Shown here: positions 36,142 through 44,006 of the stretch, in pieces
How the letters are laid out: each line of letters starts with the position of its first letter
Numbering within the stretch: position 1 is the stretch's first letter
Origin: JALYRV01 sp036675475
Lineage (GTDB): Bacteria > Acidobacteriota > Vicinamibacteria > Vicinamibacterales > SCN-69-37
Direction of reading: 5' to 3'
Assembly (NCBI GenBank): GCA_036675475.1
Contig: JAKFEY010000033.1
Span: forward strand, 1-58,138
DNA length: 58,138 nucleotides
Translations under genes and position numbers: made by a program
Notes under the pieces: generated by a model
Told to the model about the DNA's origin: nothing
Database searches by the model: none
What the model saw: only the letters and a program-made list of their open reading frames with translations

Positions 36142-36557
36142 AGGCGGTAGAGCATGACGTAGACGATGACGCCTGTCACTGACACGAACAGCCAGATGGG
36201 CAGGGTGATGCGCGCGATGCGGCGATGGCGGGCATCGTCTCTCCGCAGGCCGCGGCGCAGGGTCACGATCGCGAGCGGCACGACGGCGGCGGCCAGGATG
36301 ACGTGCGGGATGAGGATGGAGAAGTAGAGCGTCCGCATCCAGCCCGTGCCGTGATACGGCCGCGAGCCGGCGTTGGCGTGGTAGGTGACGTAGGAGATGA
36401 GGAACAGCGTCGACGCCGCGAACGCCGCCAGCATCATGCGCCGGTGCGCCTGAATGCGCCGCTGCTTGATGAACACCCAGGCGACGATCAAGCACACGCC
36501 GGCGATCGCGTTCAGCGTCGCGTTGACCGTAGGCAGGTAGGGGATGACGGCGGTCAT
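36138..36557 (-). CDS. DUF420 / CtaM-like membrane protein
   Basis: 139 residues from ATG 36557, preceded by GGAG. Longer in-frame starts (36614) would translate the CAGCAAC array upstream and are rejected. Four membrane helices are visible: LNAIAGVCLIVAWVF, MLAAFAASTLFLISYV, ILIPHVILAAAVVPLAI and ITLPIWLFVSVTGVIVYV. Conserved His residues occur in AHRRMM, YHAN, PYHGTG and PHVI. DUF420 (CtaM in Staphylococcus) is needed for aa3-type oxidase maturation. The ctaA-ctaB context supports that. Confidence 0.9.
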   Translation of the reverse strand: MTAVIPYLPTVNATLNAIAGVCLIVAWVFIKQRRIQAHRRMMLAAFAASTLFLISYVTYHANAGSRPYHGTGWMRTLYFSILIPHVILAAAVVPLAIVTLRRGLRRDDARHRRIARITLPIWLFVSVTGVIVYVMLYRL

Positions 36558-36584
36558 CGCTCCAGCGGCGACTCGGTCTGTGCT

Positions 36585-36619
36585 CACCAGCAACCAACAA
36601 CCAGCAATCAGCAACCGAC
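36585..36619. repeat. CAGCAAC heptamer array between ctaB and DUF420
   Basis: CAGCAAC, CAACAAC, CAGCAAT, CAGCAAC after TCAC. It fills most of the 61-base gap and touches the ctaB stop codon. Confidence 0.9.
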
Positions 36620-37506
36620 TAGGTCCGGTCGAGCATCATCACCACCCACGCGGCCGGCAGGTAGATGAGCGACATCAGGAAGAACAGGCGCGCGTTGGGT
36701 TTGCTGCGCGTGATGGCGAAGCGGATGCCGGTGCCGATGAAGGCGAGGCCGAGGACGAACGCCGAGACGGCGTAGATGATGCCGCTGAGGCCGAGCGCGG
36801 ACGGCAGCATGCTGACCGGCAGCAGCGCGGTGGCGTAGAGCAGCGACTGGCGCGCGGTGCTGGCGCCGTCGGGATCGACCACGGGCAGCATCGGGAAGCC
36901 GGCGCGCGCGTAGTCTTCGCGATAGAGCCACGCGATGGCCAGGAAGTGCGGCAGCTGCCACAGGAACACGATCAGGAACAGCGCGATGGCCGGCGCCTCG
37001 ATGGTGTTGCGCGCGGCAGCCCAGCCGATCAGCGGCGGCAGCGCGCCGGGCACGGCGCCGACGACGGTGGAGAACGACGTCACGCGCTTCATCGGCGTGT
37101 AGACGAAGGCGTACAGCACCAGCGTGGCGGCGGCGACGATGGCGGCGAGCAGATTAGCGACGCCGGCCAGCAGCGCCACGCCGCCGAGCGAGACGGCCCA
37201 GGCGATGACGCGCGCTTCGGTCACGCTCATGCGGCCTTCGGCGACGGGGCGATGGCGCGTGCGGTCCATCAGGCTGTCGAGATCGCGCTCGCTGATCTGA
37301 TTGAGGGCGGCGGCGCCGCCGGCCACGAGCGCGGTGCCGGCGACCGTCGCAATGAGCACCGGCACGTTCATGGCGTCGGGCGACCCCATGTAGAACCCGC
37401 CCGCGGTGGTGGCCACCACCAGCGAGTTCACGCGGACCTTGGTGAACACGATCAGGTCCGCGAGGCGGCTGCGCGCGGAGGCGACGTGCACGGCGGCTGA
37501 GCTCAT
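36619..37506 (-). CDS. ctaB: Heme O synthase (protoheme IX farnesyltransferase)
   Basis: 295 residues, the usual length, with about eight membrane helices. The prenyltransferase motifs NQISERDLDSLMDRTRHRP (first Asp-rich motif) and YTPMKRVTSFSTVVGAVPGA are intact, as is the second acidic region EDYARAGFPMLPVV. It adds the farnesyl group to heme B in the inner membrane for cytochrome oxidase. ATG 37506 overlaps the ctaA stop by four bases. The oxidase structural genes are not in this window. Confidence 0.97.
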   Translation of the reverse strand: MSSAAVHVASARSRLADLIVFTKVRVNSLVVATTAGGFYMGSPDAMNVPVLIATVAGTALVAGGAAALNQISERDLDSLMDRTRHRPVAEGRMSVTEARVIAWAVSLGGVALLAGVANLLAAIVAAATLVLYAFVYTPMKRVTSFSTVVGAVPGALPPLIGWAAARNTIEAPAIALFLIVFLWQLPHFLAIAWLYREDYARAGFPMLPVVDPDGASTARQSLLYATALLPVSMLPSALGLSGIIYAVSAFVLGLAFIGTGIRFAITRSKPNARLFFLMSLIYLPAAWVVMMLDRT

Positions 37507-38507
37507 GCCGTAATTCTTCCCGGTTGAATATCCCCGGTTGACAAGCCCACTGAACCGGGGATATTCAACCGGGTTGAATTACCGAAGCGCGCGCGGTGCG
37601 CGTTGAGCGCCAGCGTGAGCGACGTGACCAGCACGAGCGCGCCGTTGGCGACGTGCGCGGTGTTGATGATCTCCTGGCGGCCGGTCAGCACGACGAAGGC
37701 GCCGAGCGTGACCTGCGAGGCCACGAGCACAAGAAGCAGCGTAGCCGGGCGCGTGAGCTCGCGGCGGCCGCGATGGTGATAGAAGACGTGTCCCGCGACG
37801 GCCAGGATGGCGAGCGTCACGAGCAGCGCGCCCACGCGGTGCGCGTAGTGCAGCGCGACGCCCTGATTCCAGACGTGCGGTACCAGCCGGCCGAACGCGA
37901 GCGGGAAGTCGGGAATCGCCAGGCCCGCGCCGGTGTGCCGCATGGCCGCGCCGAGGAGAATCTGGACGAACACCAGCCCCGTAATGAAAGCGGTGAGGCG
38001 GCGCAGCATGGCGTCGTTGGCCGGCGGACGCGCGGGCTCGAGCCATCCGGGCGACGTGAACACCGCAATCGCCACGGTGAGGCAGAAGAAGATTTCGGCG
38101 AGGCCCGCGTGCGCCACCGACACCGGCGCCGGCAGGAAGTAGAGCACGGTGATGCCGCCGAGCACGCCCTGCACGATCACCGCGGCCAGCGCGACGAAAC
38201 CGAGGCGGCGCATCCAGCGGCGCGCGTCCACCTTCCACAGCCACACCGCGAGGATGATGGTGAGAAAGCCCACCGTGCTCGCGATCATGCGGTGGCCGTG
38301 CTCGTAGAAGATGCCGCCCACCATGTTCTTCAGCGGAAACGAGAACATGAAGTGGCCGTAGGTGTTCGGCCAGTCGGGCACCGACAGACCCGAGTCGGTG
38401 CTGGTCACCATGCCGCCGGCCGCGATGAGCAGCAGCGTCGACGCCGCAAGAAACCAGGCGAAGCGGTGAAGCCAGCGATTGTAAATCGTAGATGGAGCCG
38501 CCTTCAT
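37503..38507 (-). CDS. ctaA: Heme A synthase
   Basis: 334 residues, eight membrane helices. NRWLHRFAWFLAASTLLLIAAGGMVTSTDSGLSVPDWP is the family start, EHGHRMIAS carries one heme-ligand His, HAGLAE and HTGAGLAIPDFP others, and LHYAHRVGALLV the C-terminal His. It oxidises the heme O methyl group to make heme A. ATG 38507 overlaps the upstream lipoprotein stop. The last 20 or so residues (about 311-330, STRLNIPGSVGLSTGDIQPG) are encoded by a hairpin element, replacing the native tail. Confidence 0.95.
   Translation of the reverse strand: MKAAPSTIYNRWLHRFAWFLAASTLLLIAAGGMVTSTDSGLSVPDWPNTYGHFMFSFPLKNMVGGIFYEHGHRMIASTVGFLTIILAVWLWKVDARRWMRRLGFVALAAVIVQGVLGGITVLYFLPAPVSVAHAGLAEIFFCLTVAIAVFTSPGWLEPARPPANDAMLRRLTAFITGLVFVQILLGAAMRHTGAGLAIPDFPLAFGRLVPHVWNQGVALHYAHRVGALLVTLAILAVAGHVFYHHRGRRELTRPATLLLVLVASQVTLGAFVVLTGRQEIINTAHVANGALVLVTSLTLALNAHRARFGNSTRLNIPGSVGLSTGDIQPGRITA
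37519..37573. repeat. CCCGGTTGA hairpin at the 3' end of ctaA
   Basis: Arms 37519-37541 and 37551-37573 are reverse complements at 22 of 23 bases with a 9-base loop. Each arm is CCCGGTTGA-atat-CCCCGGTT. The same arm design occurs inside the AOR gene at 56071-56139. Confidence 0.92.
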
Positions 38508-39265
38508 GACGAACCTGCGAACGTAAAGACGGCGTCAGCCGACTGCTTCGGCCCGATCGTGATCTGCTGCGTGCGCGTGCCGAGCTTCTCGTGCCAGACC
38601 TCGAGCGTGTAGGTGCCCGGCGGCAGATTCGGCAGCGAGAACGCGCCCGTCGCGTCGGTCACCGCGAAGTACGGGTGCGCGACGATGCCGGCGTAGGAGG
38701 CCATCCAGCCGTGCACGTCGCACTTGAACGGCACGCCGACTTCGGGCGCCGTGAAGGTTTCTTTCAGCTTCATGCCCTGCAGCGGCATGCCCTGGTTGAA
38801 CTCGCCGTTGCGCTGCGGCATCGCGTGCACGTTGTGCAGCGTCGCGTCGCTGTTGAGAATCTCGACCGGCTGGCCCACGCGCACGCCGAAGACGTGCGGC
38901 TCGTACTTGCAGCCTTTCTGGTCGAGCACGACGGGCTCGGTGGGCGTGTCGAACGCGTAATCGGCGAGGCCGTCTTTCACGTAGACGAACGCGTTCTTCA
39001 GCCCGCCGCTGCCGTCGACCACGAGGGACTCGTCGACCAGCGTGTTGCCGTTGGCCGTGCAGGCCGGGTCCGCGTCGATTTTCAGCGTGGCCGGCGCCGG
39101 CGCCGTGCCCTGAAACGTCACGCGGCCCGCGATCGACCCGGCCGTGGCCGGATCGACGCGTTTGGTGCCGGTCTGCTGGACCGGCACCGGCGCGTCATCA
39201 TTGCCGCCGCACGCCGAAACGGCCGCAGCGAGGAGGAGTGCAGGAAGGATCAGATATGAGCGCAT
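38504..39265 (-). CDS. Cupredoxin-like lipoprotein
   Basis: 253 residues from ATG 39265. Lipoprotein signal (LLLAAAVSACGG). Residues about 45-200 resemble a cupredoxin with putative copper ligands: His in TLHNVHAMP and the cluster FKCDVHGWM (Cys, His, Met). About 205-253 is a CarboxypepD_reg-like sandwich (GAFSLPNLPPGTYTLEVWHEK). It would be a membrane-anchored periplasmic copper or electron-transfer protein. It is the first gene of the ctaA-ctaB-DUF420 operon, overlapping ctaA by four bases, which fits a role in copper delivery or electron transfer to the oxidase. Confidence 0.85.
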   Translation of the reverse strand: MRSYLILPALLLAAAVSACGGNDDAPVPVQQTGTKRVDPATAGSIAGRVTFQGTAPAPATLKIDADPACTANGNTLVDESLVVDGSGGLKNAFVYVKDGLADYAFDTPTEPVVLDQKGCKYEPHVFGVRVGQPVEILNSDATLHNVHAMPQRNGEFNQGMPLQGMKLKETFTAPEVGVPFKCDVHGWMASYAGIVAHPYFAVTDATGAFSLPNLPPGTYTLEVWHEKLGTRTQQITIGPKQSADAVFTFAGSS

Positions 39266-39295
39266 GGAAACGCTCAATTATATCGAGTGGGCCAC

Positions 39296-39430
39296 AGGGT
39301 TGTCGGTAACCGGGTACCGGTAGGCTGTGAGAGCCGGGCGGGACAACGCCCGCCCGTCTGAAATACTCAGGCGCGCGGCCGTTGTGCTGTGGGCCTCGCA
39401 CCGACAACCGGTTACCGGCTACCCGTTCCT
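39296..39430. repeat. Intergenic cluster of inverted repeats
   Basis: The 171-base gap holds GTTGTCGGTAACCGG near 39298 and its inverse CCGACAACCGGTTACCGG near 39400, enclosing a compact hairpin GGGCGGG-acaac-g-CCCGCCC (about 39334-39354). No gene is seen. The inner hairpin could terminate the M23 gene transcript; the outer arms look like another repeat family. Confidence 0.6.
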
Positions 39431-39436
39431 GCTGTG

Positions 39437-40789
39437 TCAGCGCAGCTTGCGGAGGATTCTGTCCTCGATCCAGTGCTGATCCCACCACTCGACGGGGTTG
39501 ATCGACTGGCCCTGCAGCAGCATCGTGTAGTGCAGGTGATCGCCGCCGGCGAGGCCGGTGATGCCGGTGCGCCCGAGTTCGGCGCCGCGCTCGACGGTCT
39601 GGCCCACGCTCGTGCCAATCGACGACAGGTGCGCGTACAGCGACTGCAGGCCCATGCCGTGATCGAGGATCACGCAGTTGCCGTAGATCCCGAGATAGCC
39701 CGCGTAGACGACGGTGCCGCGGTTGCCGGCGATGACCGGCGCGTTGGCGTTCGACGCGAGATCGAAGCCGAGATGCGTCTGCTTGTCGACCTCCTTGCCC
39801 TGATACACGTAGGTGCGCGAGTCGGCGAAGGACGCCTGCACCGCGCCGTTGGCAAACGGCACGAACGCGCCGCTCCACTGCAGCTCCTTCGACGTCTTCT
39901 CGCGCAGCTTCGCAATCGCGTCGTTGTTGGTCTTGCGCAGGTCGCGGTTGATCGCGAGATAGCGGTCGATGAGGCTGCCCTGCGCCGTCAGGCTCGTCGT
40001 CTCCGCCTCGATCGCCGGCACCACCCGCGACAGAAACGCATCGTCGAGCTGGATGGTGCTGTTGTTGAACGCCTTCGGAAACACGCGGCGCTCGAAGTCG
40101 GCGCGCGCGCGGTTGCCCGCCTCGTCCTCGGCGAACAGATACATCGGCGCGTTTGGATCCTGATTCCAGTCGAGCGCGAAGAAGGCGATGTGCACCGCGG
40201 GATCCGACAGCTTGTCCTTCGCCAGATCGGGCGCGAGATTCGCGGCGCCTGACGCGGGATAGCCGGGGAAGCGGTGATCGCCCACCATCACGCCCGACGG
40301 CACGCCCGCCGGCTCGACGCGATAGACGATGGCTTCGGCGCCGCCCTGGTTGATGTAGTGATGGGTCGAGAGCACCTGCACGCGCGGCGGCTTCAGGCGG
40401 ACTTCGAGGGCCTTCTCGGCCGACGCGGCCTTCGTTTTGATGCGGCCGAAGGCCATGCGCGATGCGGACACGCGCAGCTTGCCGGCCCCCTCCTGCACGT
40501 TCTGCAGCACGCCGCGGCCGATGGGGCCGCGGACGACGACGCCGTCGCCCTCGGCGACGACTTCGGCGGGCGTCAGCGCGGTGACCTGGCCGTTCTGCTC
40601 GAATTCGACGGCGAGATCCGCGAGTTCGGCCTGCGGGGCCGACACCGTGAATTCGTACTGGGCGTTGGAGCCGACAAACCGCGCCGGCTGCCGGATGTCA
40701 ATGGAGGGCGCATACATGCGGCCGACGGCGAACCAGGCGACGCCGGCGATGATGGCCAGAAGGACGAGGAGTTTGAGCAGAAACTTCAT
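39437..40789 (-). CDS. M23-family peptidoglycan endopeptidase
   Basis: 450 residues from ATG 40789, chosen because it starts a clean signal anchor (FLLKLLVLLAIIAGVAWFAV). About 25-150 and 150-330 are beta-rich or helical regions of unknown family. The LytM domain is at about 335-445: metal ligands in THLGFDLAS (His, Asp) and GGDHLHYTM (HxH), all present. It should cut peptide cross-links in the periplasm from a membrane-tethered position. It is divergent from tRNA-Glu. Confidence 0.92.
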   Translation of the reverse strand: MKFLLKLLVLLAIIAGVAWFAVGRMYAPSIDIRQPARFVGSNAQYEFTVSAPQAELADLAVEFEQNGQVTALTPAEVVAEGDGVVVRGPIGRGVLQNVQEGAGKLRVSASRMAFGRIKTKAASAEKALEVRLKPPRVQVLSTHHYINQGGAEAIVYRVEPAGVPSGVMVGDHRFPGYPASGAANLAPDLAKDKLSDPAVHIAFFALDWNQDPNAPMYLFAEDEAGNRARADFERRVFPKAFNNSTIQLDDAFLSRVVPAIEAETTSLTAQGSLIDRYLAINRDLRKTNNDAIAKLREKTSKELQWSGAFVPFANGAVQASFADSRTYVYQGKEVDKQTHLGFDLASNANAPVIAGNRGTVVYAGYLGIYGNCVILDHGMGLQSLYAHLSSIGTSVGQTVERGAELGRTGITGLAGGDHLHYTMLLQGQSINPVEWWDQHWIEDRILRKLR

Positions 40790-40809
40790 GGCCGGGCTGT
40801 ATCCAAGAG

Positions 40810-40839
40810 TTGCGCCGTTTCCGGTCGGTACGCCACAAT
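40810..40839 (+). promoter_or_regulatory. Candidate promoter of tRNA-Glu
   Basis: TTGCGC (40810-40815) and CACAAT (40834-40839) with an 18-base spacer. The start site would be about 14 bases before the tRNA. Confidence 0.4.
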
Positions 40840-40859
40840 AAGGGTTCTTCACCCCCTGT

Positions 40860-40934
40860 GCCGGTATCGTCTAGGGGTCAGGACACGTGGTTCTCAGCCA
40901 CGGGACCGGGGTTCGAATCCCCGTACCGGTACCA
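40860..40934 (+). tRNA. tRNA-Glu (anticodon CTC)
   Basis: All arms fold: acceptor GCCGGTA/TACCGGT (first pair G-U), D arm GTC/GAC with AGGGG loop, anticodon stem CGTGG/CCACG with loop TTCTCAG, T stem CGGGG/CCCCG with loop TTCGAAT. The anticodon CTC reads GAG. The 3' CCA is encoded (40932-40934). The gene is single-copy in the window. Confidence 0.97.
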
Positions 40935-40967
40935 CGCCCGCACGATCTCGAGCGGGCGTGCTGCTCG
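40933..40967 (+). terminator. Possible terminator after tRNA-Glu
   Basis: A 9-base stem CACGCCCGC/GCGGGCGTG (40933-40941, 40952-40960) follows the tRNA, but the T-rich tail is weak (CTGCTCGATTT). Confidence 0.45.
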
Positions 40968-40991
40968 ATTTACCATTTACAATTTGCGCTC

Positions 40992-42923
40992 ATGCGAAAG
41001 CTCTGGGCTGGCTCAGCCATTGGTCTTGCGGCTGCCGTGCTGGCTCTCGCCATCGGCCACCTCCCGCTGTTCGTCGTGGCCGAATCCAAGCTCTACGATT
41101 GGCGGCTGTCGCGGGCCGCGCGCGCGCACGGCCAGCCGAACCCGGCCGTCGCGCTCGTCGAAATCAACGACGCCAGCATCACGGAACTCGCGCCGCTGAT
41201 TGGGCGATGGCCGTGGCCGCGCGTCACGCACGCGTCCATCATCGATTTCCTGGCGACGGGCGGCGCGACGATCATCGCGTATGACTTGCAGCTGACCGAG
41301 CCCGACTCGCGCCTTTCCTTTCAGTACGGCGATCAGGTGATGTCGGGCGACATCTCGGATGCCGAGCTCTCGGCCGCGATTCAGCGCGCGGGCAACGTCG
41401 TGCTGCTGGCCGACGCGGTGTACGAAGGCGTGACGGGCGTGGCGTCGCGGCCGTCCGATCCGCTGCCCGACGCCGGCTATCCGATGAGCGACCTTGCGGA
41501 GGCGCGCGACAAGATCGCGGCGCCGATGCCCGCGTTCGCGGCCGGCGCGCGCGCGCTCGGGCACAACCGCCTCGAGCTCGACGCCGACGGCGTGGCGCGG
41601 CGCGTGTCGCCGTTCGTGCGCACCGGCGATCGCATGGTGCCGTCACTGGGTTTTGCCGCGGCCTTCGAGGCCGGCGGCGTCGACAAGACGCAGGTGCGCG
41701 TCGAGCGCGAGCATCGCATCTGGTTCGAAGGGCCGCCGGTTGATGCGAACGGCAAGCGGCCGTATCCCTCCTACGAAGCGCGCCACATCCTGCTCGCCGC
41801 CGCGGAGCTTGCCGCCGGTGAAACGCCCTCGATCGACCCCGCCGTCTTCAACGGCCGCATCGTCTTTGTCGGCGTCACGGCCGAAGGCGTCGGCGATGTG
41901 TTCACGTCGCCGTTCGGCGACGCGGGGAAGCTGCCCGGCATCCTCATGCACGCCAGCGTGGCCGACAACGCGCTCTCGGGGCGTGCCGTGCGCCGCGTGC
42001 CGCGCTGGGTGAACGTGCTGGTGCTGTTCGTGCCGGTGCTGCTCGTGGGCGTCGTTGCTTCGCGGCTGTCGCTGTTTGGCGGCACGCTGGCCGCGGTCGT
42101 GATTGCGGCGGCCGTAACAGCCGCGTCGTTCGCGGCGTTCGGGCGCGGGCACTGGTCGTTTCTCGCGGGCCCGTGGCTCGGCATGGCGCTCGCGCTGTTT
42201 GGCGGCGTCGGCTATCAGTATTTCTTCGAGGATCGCGAAAAGCGGCGCGTGAAGCAGCTGTTCGGCCGGTATGTATCGCCTGATGTCTTCGAGCGGCTGC
42301 TCGAAAATCCCGCGCTCGCGCGGCTCGGCGGCGAGCGGCGCGAGATGACCGTGCTCTTCTCCGATATCCGCGGCTTCACGTCAGTGTCCGAGCGCGGCAA
42401 TCCCGAAGACGTCGTCGCGCAGCTGAACCAATATTTCGGTCGCATGGTCGACGTGGTGTTCCGCCATGGCGGCACGGTGGACAAGTTCGTCGGCGACATG
42501 GTGATGGCGCTGTTCGGCGCGCCGGTCACCGATCCGCGGCACGCCGATCATGCCGTGGCGGCGGCGGTCGACATGACGCGCGAGCTCGACGCGCTCAACG
42601 CCCGCTGGGCCGCCGAGGGGAAGGCGCCGCTCGACATCGGCATCGGTGTCAACACGGGCGAGATGATCGCCGGGAACATCGGCTCCGAGCGCATCATGAG
42701 CTACACCGTGATTGGCGATGCCGTGAACCTGGGCGCCCGCCTGGAGTCGCTCAACAAGGACTATGGCACCCGGATTATCATTAGCGCCTCCACGCGGGCG
42801 CAGCTGACCGGCACGTTCGGCCTGAGGCCGCTGGGCCAGGTCACGGTGAAGGGCCGCGCGGCCGCGGTCGACATTTTCGAGGTCCGGGCGATGGCGCCCG
42901 CTGAAAGCGAGATCACGACATGA
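40992..42923 (+). CDS. CHASE2-domain adenylate cyclase (class III)
   Basis: 643 residues from ATG 40992. An N-terminal anchor (about 5-25) precedes an extracytoplasmic CHASE2 sensor (about 30-330, VEINDASITELAPLIGRWPWPR). Three membrane helices follow at about 340-415 (VLVLFVPVLLVGVVASRL). The catalytic domain (about 450-640) has metal-binding Asp residues in LFSDIRGFTS and VGDMVMALFG, the Lys of TVDKFVGD that favours ATP, and YTVIGDAVNLGARLES. It should make cAMP in response to a periplasmic signal. Its stop overlaps the M48 gene start. Confidence 0.94.
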   Translation: MRKLWAGSAIGLAAAVLALAIGHLPLFVVAESKLYDWRLSRAARAHGQPNPAVALVEINDASITELAPLIGRWPWPRVTHASIIDFLATGGATIIAYDLQLTEPDSRLSFQYGDQVMSGDISDAELSAAIQRAGNVVLLADAVYEGVTGVASRPSDPLPDAGYPMSDLAEARDKIAAPMPAFAAGARALGHNRLELDADGVARRVSPFVRTGDRMVPSLGFAAAFEAGGVDKTQVRVEREHRIWFEGPPVDANGKRPYPSYEARHILLAAAELAAGETPSIDPAVFNGRIVFVGVTAEGVGDVFTSPFGDAGKLPGILMHASVADNALSGRAVRRVPRWVNVLVLFVPVLLVGVVASRLSLFGGTLAAVVIAAAVTAASFAAFGRGHWSFLAGPWLGMALALFGGVGYQYFFEDREKRRVKQLFGRYVSPDVFERLLENPALARLGGERREMTVLFSDIRGFTSVSERGNPEDVVAQLNQYFGRMVDVVFRHGGTVDKFVGDMVMALFGAPVTDPRHADHAVAAAVDMTRELDALNARWAAEGKAPLDIGIGVNTGEMIAGNIGSERIMSYTVIGDAVNLGARLESLNKDYGTRIIISASTRAQLTGTFGLRPLGQVTVKGRAAAVDIFEVRAMAPAESEITT

Positions 42924-43993
42924 GAAAGATGCTGTTGTTCGCTGTTGCGCTGCTGGTGGCCGCGCCGGCCGCCGCGCAGGTCCCCGGCGCGCTTCGCAAG
43001 GCCGCCAGCGCCAAGGACGCGTACGACTCGCTGACGTTTTCGCCGGCCGAGCGCACGCAGCTTGGCCAGGCGATCAGCGCCAAGCTCCGCGACCGCTACG
43101 GCGTGGTGCAGGACGCAAAGGTGACGAAGTACGTCTCGCTGGTCGGCCTGACGGTTGCCAAAGGCACGCCGCAGCCGGAGCTGGGGTGGCAGTTCATTGT
43201 GCTCGACACCGACGCCATCAACGCGTACGCGACGCCGGGCGGCTTCATCCACATCACGCGCGGCGCGCTGGGCTTCATCACGAATGAAGCGGAGCTGGCC
43301 GGTGTGCTCGGCCACGAAATCGGTCACGTGATTGGCGATCACACCATCGCGGCCATCCGCAAAGGCAAGATGGTGGACCTGGCCGGCAACCTCACGCGCA
43401 GCCAGGTGCTCGATCGGATCGCGAACAAGGCGTACGAGATGACCTTCGAGAACGCGTTCGATCGCGGCGACGAGGTCGACGCCGACAAGATTGGCGTGCA
43501 GGCCAGCGGCAAGGCCGGCTACCAGGCGACGGCGATTTCAGGATTTCTCACGCGGCTCGGCGACCGCAACAAGGGCAACCCGGATCGCAACGGCCTGTTC
43601 GCGTCGCACCCGGTGATCACCGAGCGCGTCGGCAAGATTGAGAAGGTTGCGAAGGACGGCAAGCTGACGTCGGCCGCCGCGGTGCAGGCACGCTACGCCG
43701 CCAATGTGTCGTACAAGCCGATTCCGATGAGCGCGATTGCCACGGTCGCGCCGCCCGCGACAGCCACCGCCGACGCGAAGCCCGCCGAGTCGAAGAAGCC
43801 CGGCCTGGGCCTGAGCCGGCTGAAGGGTGCCGTGTCGGGCGGATCGCAAACCAACAGCACCGCGCTGGCCTCGTCGGCCGGCGCGCGCGGCGTGACGCCG
43901 GATCGCGACGCGAAGGGCGGGCCCAACAAGGCCGCGGTGCGCGTCACCGTGACGGCCGCCGACCTCGCCGCGTTCAAGGCGGGCATTGCCTAG
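42920..43993 (+). CDS. M48-family zinc metalloprotease
   Basis: 357 residues, signal peptide 1-20 (AAAQ). The catalytic motif is HEIGH (LGHEIGHVIGDH), with the third ligand Glu in DRGDEVDADKIGV and the M48 feature NAYATPGGFIHITRG. It belongs to the BepA/YfgC-like periplasmic group that degrades misfolded outer-membrane proteins. The C-terminal 90 residues are Ala/Lys-rich and unassigned. ATG 42920 overlaps the cyclase stop (ATGA), and the channel gene starts just after its stop, so the three genes are one transcript. Confidence 0.93.
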   Translation: MRKMLLFAVALLVAAPAAAQVPGALRKAASAKDAYDSLTFSPAERTQLGQAISAKLRDRYGVVQDAKVTKYVSLVGLTVAKGTPQPELGWQFIVLDTDAINAYATPGGFIHITRGALGFITNEAELAGVLGHEIGHVIGDHTIAAIRKGKMVDLAGNLTRSQVLDRIANKAYEMTFENAFDRGDEVDADKIGVQASGKAGYQATAISGFLTRLGDRNKGNPDRNGLFASHPVITERVGKIEKVAKDGKLTSAAAVQARYAANVSYKPIPMSAIATVAPPATATADAKPAESKKPGLGLSRLKGAVSGGSQTNSTALASSAGARGVTPDRDAKGGPNKAAVRVTVTAADLAAFKAGIA

Positions 43994-44006
43994 CGTCATT
44001 GCCAGC

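Noticed and set aside
36558..36614. Longer start for the DUF420 protein
   Set aside because: The extra residues (LIAGCWLLVSTDRV) are a translation of the CAGCAAC array, and ATG 36557 has a ribosome site.
40887..40991. Upstream extension of the adenylate cyclase frame
   Set aside because: It would translate through the tRNA-Glu gene; ATG 40992 begins a good membrane anchor.
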